This document shows, one piece after another, positions 23,733 to 28,333 of a stretch of 28,333 bases of DNA. Positions within the stretch are counted from its first letter, which is position 1. Each line of letters starts with the position of its first letter. The notes below the pieces were generated by a model, which did no database searches, was not told the origin of the DNA, and saw nothing but the letters and a program-made list of their open reading frames with translations. This DNA is from Chloroflexota bacterium (lineage in GTDB: Bacteria > Chloroflexota > Anaerolineae > UBA4142), in contig JAMCQI010000020.1 of the NCBI GenBank assembly GCA_023381515.1, positions 1 to 28,333 on the forward strand, given 5' to 3'. The translations under genes and the position numbers were made by a program.

Positions 23733-24058
23733 TTGTGAACGGCGTGGGGATAAACGTGCACCTTCGACACCGTCCGGGTGATCCAGTAGGTGGCGGTCAT
23801 GGTTTCGTCGGGATGCAAGGGTACGGACGAGTACTGTGTGGACGAGTAGACCCAGGTGTTCCCCAATTCGAGCGGAAATTGGGCAAGAGCCGCGGCGTAG
23901 GCCGCAGTTGAGGCGCCCGTTGGCCCTGGCACCGTCGGCGGCGTCGCGGTCGGGACCGGCGTCCGATCAGTACCCGGCGAGGCGTACGGATGTGCAGCCG
24001 CGCACGCGGTGATCGCGCCTGCGAGCACAGCGATCGCAAACGCAGAAACCGACTTCAC
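23729..24058 (-). CDS. Small putative lipoprotein, possibly truncated
   Basis: 109 residues from GTG 24058 with AGGGGAAG just upstream. The N-terminus has a signal peptide (MKSVSAFAIAVLAGAITAC) with a possible lipobox ending at Cys19, then a Pro/Thr/Ser/Gly-rich linker (TPVPTATPPTVPGPTGAS) and a short segment FPLELGNTWVYSSTQYSS...ATYWITRTVSKVHVYP. The GNTWVY...ATYWIT pattern resembles the start of a longer extracytoplasmic domain, so the protein may be cut short at its C-terminus near the junction with the decayed methyltransferase. Function not recognised. Confidence 0.55.
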   Translation of the reverse strand: MKSVSAFAIAVLAGAITACAAAHPYASPGTDRTPVPTATPPTVPGPTGASTAAYAAALAQFPLELGNTWVYSSTQYSSVPLHPDETMTATYWITRTVSKVHVYPHAVHK

Positions 24059-24095
24059 AGAGCTTCCCCTAATGCTTCGAGTTCCGAATCAGCCT

Positions 24096-24161
24096 CTCGC
24101 CAAGCCGCCAAGGCGCAATGACAAGCCAAGACCCTTTGCGGGCTGTGCGTCTTTGCGTGAG
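24096..24161. repeat. 66-bp palindromic interspersed repeat, copy 2
   Basis: It begins CTCGCCAAGCCGCCAAGGCGCAA and ends CTTTGCGTGAG, has the same 66-bp length and the same end sequences as 1252-1317, and diverges mainly in the centre. It lies between the lipoprotein start and the end of the membrane-protein gene. Confidence 0.7.
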
Positions 24162-24233
24162 CCGGTCTTGCACCGCCAGTCAGTGTCGGCCGGTCAAGCC
24201 GGTCGCCGCCGGGCGCCGGCCGTCCGGCATACC

Positions 24234-26225
24234 TCAGTCGCCGGCGAGCCCGGCCAATAACGAGAGAGCGAAGAAGATGATCGGCAGCGCGGCGCACGCG
24301 ACGGCGACGAGAACCACTACGGCCGCCGCGGCTGAGCGAGAAAACTCCGGGCCTCCGCCTCCCAGCGCGCGCCTGACCGCCTGAACGGATTGCTGGACGA
24401 GCTCGCCTTCGTTCATCGGCTCCACGCCGACCCATTCCCATCCTTCGGCAGAAGCCGGCACCAGCAGCTTGCGCGCCTTGCTGCAGTTGAGCGCCTGGGC
24501 GAGCCGAGGCGCCGCCGCCGTAATCGACCACGGCCCGACGATGATGCCGGCGGAGCTCAACGCGGCCGCGTTCAGCTCCTGCTCGGCTGGCGCGTGCATC
24601 GCGGCCGCAGCCGCCGGCGTCAGTCCGATCGGTCTGAGCTGCAAGTCGGGCCATTCGCGCCTGAGCGCGTCCAGCACCGCGCTCCCCCAACGTCCTTCGC
24701 CATCGTCGACCACGGCGACAGTCGTCGAGCTGACGCGTTCGGCCTGGTCGCGCTTGGCCAATCTGCCATCGTCGCGCAAAGCCAAGCCGTGGACCACCCA
24801 TACGCCGGCGGCGATCAATCCAAAACCGAGCGCGTTGGCCAGATCGCTCACCAGGCCGAGGGTATCGGAACCGCCCAAAGCGAGACTCAAAAGCCGGGAC
24901 AGGATGTAGATCGCGCTGCCGAGCACGGTTAAGCTCGCCACGAGCAAGTAGCCATAGAGATAGATTTTGCGAATGAGCGATTGGCGCTCGCCCTGGCCGG
25001 CCGCGCCGGACCCGCCGGCCGCCGCCGCGTTCTGCAAGCCTCGCCACGGGATCAGCCAGACCGGGAAACCGGCCAGGAGCGCGGCAGTCCCCCACGCCAG
25101 TTGTTCTTTCAGACCGTTTCCGAACGTCCCGCCGACCGTCGCCTCGATCAACACCCGGCCGAGCGTGATCAACCCGGCCAGGAACGCGGCCAGGCCGACG
25201 GCGGCGACCAGGTACGAGTAGAGCCGTCGCACTCCTTCTTGCATATCTGCCGCGGCCGGGCGGGCCTCCGTCGGGGCGAGCATCGTGTCTTGGCGCAGGA
25301 CCAGCGAATGATAGGCCCACACGGCAGCCATGACGACCATGACGGCGATCGGATTCTGCAGGTCGACGTTCAGAGCCAGCCCCAACGCCTGGCGGAACAG
25401 CTCGCTGAGAATGTACGTCGCGCCCGAGATCGTGCCGGCGGCGCCGGCGAATATCGCAAGGTACAAATAGAATTTGCGGAGCGCGGACTCTAGCTCTTGC
25501 TCCCGGCCGCTTTTGAACAAAAGTTGTGCCTGAAGCCAGAAGACGAGCCACAGACCCAGGCCGACGACGAGCCGCGGAATCTCGTCTGCCAAAGAGATAC
25601 CGGTGGCATCGCCGATGACCGGCCGGTCTCCGAATTGGGCCAGCAGCCAGCGCAGCACCTGAATGGCGCCGCTGACCGTCAGCGTCAACCCAAAGGCGCT
25701 GAAACCGAGAACGTATAGCCGCCGGACGATCGCGGAATTGCCGGTGCTGGGGACCGCGCGCCCATCATCGTAAGCGGTCCAGGCGTGGTAGAGCCACACG
25801 ACGGCTAGGGTGACCATCGCGGCCATCGCATTGGCAATCGTCTCGGCCGGGGAGCCGGTCTGGAACGCACCCAGGCCGGTTTGGGCTGGCCCGGCCAAAA
25901 CGAGCCCAAGCAGCGCGCCCAGGAGGTCCAACAGCTGCGTCACGAACGCCGCGAGGGTGATCGACATGATTCCGTAGAGATAGATCCGGCGGAGGACGCT
26001 GCCGCGCTCCTCGCCGGCGTCTGCTAGGTGCTGCGCCCAGATCCAGTGCGCCAGGTAGAATGGCAGGGCGACGACGACTACGGCGATCTCCCAGGCCAGA
26101 GAAGAGATCGGCGCCCGCGTACCGAGCGGGATCAATTCTCGCTCGACGGCGATCACGGCCCAGGTCACGAGAAGGAGACTGAGTGCGGACACCGCCAGGA
26201 TGTAGACTCGGCGTACGGCGATCAT
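24234..26225 (-). CDS. Polytopic membrane protein with six DUF5671-like repeats and a C-terminal domain
   Basis: 663 residues. Six repeats of about 74-89 residues each start with an R-(R/K)-aromatic-Tyr anchor near residues 5, 79, 168, 250, 333 and 419 (RRVYILA, RRIYLYG, RRLYVLG, RKFYLYL, RRLYSYL, RKIYLYG). Each holds two hydrophobic helices, the second often ending in W-x-Y-H or W-x-x-H, giving about 12 TM helices. Residues about 500-620 form a soluble domain (STTVAVVDDGEGRWGSAVLDALRREWP..., IIVGPWSI, WEWVGVEPMNEGEL), and a last TM helix lies at about 631-660. The repeat matches DUF5671 as I recall it. Function unknown. ATG 26225 has an excellent GGGAGGAGGG upstream. Confidence 0.78.
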   Translation of the reverse strand: MIAVRRVYILAVSALSLLLVTWAVIAVERELIPLGTRAPISSLAWEIAVVVVALPFYLAHWIWAQHLADAGEERGSVLRRIYLYGIMSITLAAFVTQLLDLLGALLGLVLAGPAQTGLGAFQTGSPAETIANAMAAMVTLAVVWLYHAWTAYDDGRAVPSTGNSAIVRRLYVLGFSAFGLTLTVSGAIQVLRWLLAQFGDRPVIGDATGISLADEIPRLVVGLGLWLVFWLQAQLLFKSGREQELESALRKFYLYLAIFAGAAGTISGATYILSELFRQALGLALNVDLQNPIAVMVVMAAVWAYHSLVLRQDTMLAPTEARPAAADMQEGVRRLYSYLVAAVGLAAFLAGLITLGRVLIEATVGGTFGNGLKEQLAWGTAALLAGFPVWLIPWRGLQNAAAAGGSGAAGQGERQSLIRKIYLYGYLLVASLTVLGSAIYILSRLLSLALGGSDTLGLVSDLANALGFGLIAAGVWVVHGLALRDDGRLAKRDQAERVSSTTVAVVDDGEGRWGSAVLDALRREWPDLQLRPIGLTPAAAAAMHAPAEQELNAAALSSAGIIVGPWSITAAAPRLAQALNCSKARKLLVPASAEGWEWVGVEPMNEGELVQQSVQAVRRALGGGGPEFSRSAAAAVVVLVAVACAALPIIFFALSLLAGLAGD

Positions 26226-26369
26226 GGTCCCTCCTCCCTTGCATACAGATTCGAGGCGCGCTGCATCATGGATCGCGCACCGGTTTCACCCGGACACGCG
26301 CGACTCGCGCGCCCAGCACGCGCGTTGAGCGTGTGCGCGGCTGCTTCGAATGAACCGGGCGACCGCTGC

Positions 26370-26861
26370 CTACTCGCACTCGCCGGTGGTCCAACAGGAT
26401 GCAAAATACCTGTCTCCGCCGATGATCTTCCAGGCCCCCTGCTCGTTCTCGAGCTCCAAGGTGAACTCGCTAGAGTAGCGGTTGCTCTCAAAAAGGGGGC
26501 CCGTCACGTAATAAGTCTGACTCGCCGTGACCTGCGCCTGGTCGCCGGCAGAGCGGTGGGAGACGACTTGGACGGTCACGGCACGGTCGCCCAGCGCAAA
26601 GGCATATCGATCGTGGTAAACGTCCTGGGCGAACTGGTCGACCGAGCGCGGATATCCGTCCAGCGATGTCGAGAGGTAGCGGTAGGCGCGTCCGTAATCT
26701 TCCTGTTGGACAGCCAACAGGTAATTGTGCACGACATTCTCCGCGGAACTGTCGTCGCGATAAGAGGGAGGCGGTCGTCTGACTACGGCGACGAACGCCG
26801 CGACGACGAGGAGCAGCGCCGCCGCGACGATGACGATGAGCACTCGGTCCGCAGTCTTCAT
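26370..26861 (-). CDS. Membrane-anchored NTF2-like/DUF4878-like small protein
   Basis: About 163 residues. MKTADRVLIVIVAAALLLVVAAFVAVVRR forms an N-terminal signal anchor. The outer domain reads SAENVVHNYLLAVQQEDYGRAYRYLSTSLDGYPRSVDQFAQDV, then four to five beta-strands ending GAWKIIGGDRYFASCW, the cystatin/NTF2-like pattern of lipoprotein-type domains that start with a helix and finish with W-K-I. Function unknown. ATG 26861 is preferred over the longer frame from 26882 because GGAGGG lies directly upstream of it. It is 144 bp upstream of the DUF5671-like gene on the same strand, so co-transcription is possible. Confidence 0.65.
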   Translation of the reverse strand: MKTADRVLIVIVAAALLLVVAAFVAVVRRPPPSYRDDSSAENVVHNYLLAVQQEDYGRAYRYLSTSLDGYPRSVDQFAQDVYHDRYAFALGDRAVTVQVVSHRSAGDQAQVTASQTYYVTGPLFESNRYSSEFTLELENEQGAWKIIGGDRYFASCWTTGECE

Positions 26862-26929
26862 TTCGCTCGCCCTCCACCACACACCGTTTGTGCAAGCCAG
26901 ATCGCGCTGGAATCGCCGCAGGCGCGCCG

Positions 26930-27084
26930 GAAATAAAAAAACACCTGTTGGCCGCGCATCCTCACGCGTCGACTACAGGTGCTCCGTTTGACGCACCGCC
27001 TGCGCAACCCGGTCTGCGCAAGAGCGTCAATCACATTCGCGGCGCCTGCAAAAGCCTTGTTGCCGGGGCAAAATCAGGCTTCTA
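26930..27084 (-). ncRNA. Candidate structured small RNA, about 150 nt
   Basis: On the minus strand a promoter (27091-27118) predicts transcription from about 27084. Three stems follow: AAGCCT/AGGCTT (27076-27081 with 27052-27057) enclosing TTGCC/GGCAA; an extended hairpin TTGACGC/GCGTCAA (27030-27024 with 26994-26988) enclosing an inner 8-bp TGCGCA-type stem; and a terminator stem CACCTGT/ACAGGTG (26981-26975 with 26948-26942) followed by seven T. No convincing protein is encoded. It is not obviously SRP RNA or tmRNA; a 6S-like or lineage-specific sRNA is possible. Alternatively it is a long structured leader of the NTF2-like gene. Confidence 0.5.
26935..26981 (-). terminator. Intrinsic terminator of the candidate small RNA
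   Basis: On the minus strand CACCTGT (26981-26975) and ACAGGTG (26948-26942) pair. A run of seven T (plus-strand A run 26935-26941) follows directly. Confidence 0.65.
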
Positions 27085-27090
27085 ATGATG

Positions 27091-27118
27091 ATTATATCAC
27101 GGTCGCGTGCGCGCGCAA
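27091..27118 (-). promoter_or_regulatory. Minus-strand promoter for the candidate small RNA
   Basis: A consensus -10 TATAAT (27096-27091 on the minus strand) lies 16 bp from a TTGCGC -35-like element (27118-27113). It sits just upstream of the three-hairpin region and points towards it. Confidence 0.45.
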
Positions 27119-27295
27119 ATCTGGGTCGTTATTCTCATAGGACTTTAGTTTCTTGCACAGACTCGCCTTGGTGAGTATGTCGGTCGAGTCCACGAATTGG
27201 CTAACCGACCCGCTGATTACAGGCAGCGCTCGGATCTCTTGACTCTCAATGGCGCCCAAGATCGCATTCGCAAACACATCCCCATGTATGACCAT
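27092..27295 (-). pseudogene. Possible gene remnant, unrecognised
   Basis: A 67-residue frame (MVIHGDVFANAILGAIESQEIRALPV... to HATVI) that looks more protein-like than most short frames here, but has no clear ribosome-binding site. It starts next to the 86-bp tandem repeat and its stop lies inside the TATAAT of the predicted small-RNA promoter. It could be the 3' end of a gene disrupted by the repeat and transposase insertion, or chance. Confidence 0.2.
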
Positions 27296-27325
27296 CGTTT
27301 GCCGTCCACGCCGCGTCTACCCCAC

Positions 27326-27497
27326 CAGACGCATCCGGCGCCAACCTGGTTCCGCAACGGCAATCCTCCTTTATTGACCGGCGTTGGGCGACCACCCAGG
27401 GTCGCCCCTACCAGACGCATCCGGCGCCAACCTGGTTCCGCAACGGCAATCCTCCTTTATTGACCGGCGTCGGGCGACCACGCAGGGTCGCCCCTAC
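27326..27497. repeat. 86-bp direct tandem repeat, two copies, with REP-like palindrome
   Basis: The units 27326-27411 and 27412-27497 are nearly identical. Each starts CAGACGCATCCGGCGCC and ends GGGTCGCCCCTAC, with only a few mismatches (for example GCGTT/GCGTC and CACCCAG/CACGCAG). Each contains the inverted pair GGGCGACC / GGTCGCCC. The right copy reaches the 3' end of the transposase gene. Confidence 0.88.
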
Positions 27498-28132
27498 AAA
27501 ATGCCAATTTCCCGCAGATAATCGTCGACAATTCTGGACGGCGGCAGCTGACGGTCGTTTTCCAAATTGTCCATGTCATGGTCCCAATTCGCGGGATTAT
27601 CTCTAATGTACTGGCGGATCGCGCGTAGCTCACGTTCGTTGCGTATGATGTGTTCGTAGTAGTTGCGCTGCAACACCTTTTTGAAATACGGCTGCCAACC
27701 GAGTTGCTTGACGCCTCGAGTGTATTCGTTCGTCACCATCGTCTTGAACCAATCGGCGATGTCGCCTAGCGTTGCGGGCTTGCTCAAATCTGGGGTGGCA
27801 ACCGTTTGGGATAGGCCTTGCGGATTCGAGACTTTATGGCCTTCAATTCCGCTCGTCCCCTGATCACCGCCGCACGTGATGACCATGACAGAATGAATGT
27901 GGTTCGGCATCACAACAAAGGCGTCTGGTTCGAAGGTGGGGAACTTGCATGATAGTTCGTCCCACCACCGAACAATCATTGCGCCTGGATCATTCAATTG
28001 CATTTCGCCGTTCACGATCTCGCCGAAAAGACATTTCCGATTCTGTGTGCAGATCGTGACAAAATACGCGCCCTCTCGCGAATAGTCGTAGCCCCTCAAT
28101 CGAATCGACCGGCGGTGATGTTTGAACGACAT
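27494..28132 (-). CDS. REP-associated tyrosine transposase (RAYT, Y1/HUH type)
   Basis: About 212 residues. It has the TnpA_REP layout: N-terminal RRSIRLRGYDYSREGAYFVTICTQNRKCLFGEI, the HUH motif in FVVMPNHIHSVMVI, then IADWFKTMVTNEYTRGV with the probable catalytic Tyr, then QRNYYEHIIRNERELRAIRQYIRDNPANW. These single-strand endonucleases act on REP palindromes and are usually single-copy, domesticated relatives of IS200/IS605 transposases. ATG 28132 is preferred because GAGGAAA precedes it; an upstream ATG at 28168 is in frame. A low-similarity insert (GGDQGTSGIEGHKVSNPQGLSQTVATPDLSKP) follows the HUH motif. Palindromic repeats flank both sides, fitting its known substrates. Confidence 0.88.
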   Translation of the reverse strand: MSFKHHRRSIRLRGYDYSREGAYFVTICTQNRKCLFGEIVNGEMQLNDPGAMIVRWWDELSCKFPTFEPDAFVVMPNHIHSVMVITCGGDQGTSGIEGHKVSNPQGLSQTVATPDLSKPATLGDIADWFKTMVTNEYTRGVKQLGWQPYFKKVLQRNYYEHIIRNERELRAIRQYIRDNPANWDHDMDNLENDRQLPPSRIVDDYLREIGIL

Positions 28133-28230
28133 GGTTTCCTCGTAGTGGCAACCCTTCGTGCTTCCCAATTAACGTGCGCACAGGTCGCGTAGCCTACACC
28201 GCGCGCATGATGCATCAATGTGGATTCGGC

Positions 28231-28333
28231 GTAGGGGCAACCCTATGTGGTTGCCCACCGCCGGCCACGCCGCGGCGTAGGGGCAACCCTATGTGGTTGC
28301 CCACCGTCGGCCACGCCGCGGCGTAGGGGCAAC
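28231..28333. repeat. 46-bp tandem repeat with REP-like palindrome, running off the window
   Basis: GTAGGGGCAACC starts at 28231, 28277 and 28323, exactly 46 bp apart; the third copy is cut by the window edge. Each unit contains GGGCAACC-CTATGT-GGTTGCCC, a perfect 8-bp inverted repeat. It is related to the GGGCGACC/GGTCGCCC palindrome on the other side of the transposase. Confidence 0.88.

Noticed and set aside
24055..25551. 498-residue open frame on the minus strand
   Set aside because: It lies in another frame of the DUF5671-like gene, is extremely Arg/Gly-rich and has no domain; a typical shadow in GC-rich DNA.
26028..26936. 302-residue open frame on the plus strand
   Set aside because: It runs antisense to the DUF5671-like and NTF2-like genes, with no ribosome-binding site and an unnatural Arg/Asp-rich composition.

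Overview
The window is a GC-rich bacterial chromosome segment dominated by an expanded and partly damaged BREX phage-defence island. A Chloroflexota-like host is a weak guess, resting on base composition, frequent GTG/TTG starts, a dispersed CGCAAAG-type palindromic repeat and a DUF5671-type membrane protein. No rRNA, tRNA or CRISPR array was found.

Layout. (1) Positions 1-2190 are the end of a prophage or phage-tail-like cassette: a tail-collar protein running in from the left edge, a small coiled-coil/TM protein, a hypothetical protein and a holin-like membrane protein. They are interspersed with a 66-bp palindromic repeat and an 8-bp-period AACGTT array. (2) Positions 2191-2779 carry no gene. 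They hold a hairpin, then a strong promoter (TTGCCT-17-TATAAT) with a 12-bp palindrome just downstream, and a structured leader of about 240 nt. (3) Positions 2780-19679 are a type 1-like BREX operon: brxA, brxB, a HExxH metalloprotease-like gene, pglX, a phospholipase D-fold gene, brxC, a HEPN-domain gene, a Phd/PIN toxin-antitoxin pair with its own promoter, pglZ, and a brxL that has lost its Walker A/B core by an internal deletion. (4) Positions 19799-21954 hold a gene broken by TGA and a type II restriction-modification pair. The methyltransferase is frameshifted in a C7 run at its catalytic SPPY motif, while the BglII-like endonuclease looks intact. (5) A strong terminator separates this from a MerR/TipA-like drug-sensing regulator (22189-22950) with a 19-bp-spacer promoter. 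(6) Positions 23203-26861 are on the minus strand: a decayed SAM methyltransferase, a short lipoprotein, a 12-TM six-repeat membrane protein and an anchored NTF2-like protein. (7) Positions 26930-27119 look like a small structured RNA gene. (8) The right end is a REP-associated tyrosine transposase flanked by palindromic tandem repeats that continue past the window.

How it fits together. In BREX, PglX is the putative host-DNA methylase, and PglZ, BrxC, BrxB and BrxA support methylation and/or phage exclusion. Here the core is interleaved with four kinds of additional potential effectors: a zincin, a PLD nuclease, a HEPN RNase and a PIN RNase. The overlapping or tightly spaced genes suggest one transcription unit. 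Three separate lesions within about 2.4 kb (brxL deletion, a nonsense codon, a methyltransferase frameshift) suggest that the 3' part of the island is decaying or switchable, unless they are assembly errors.
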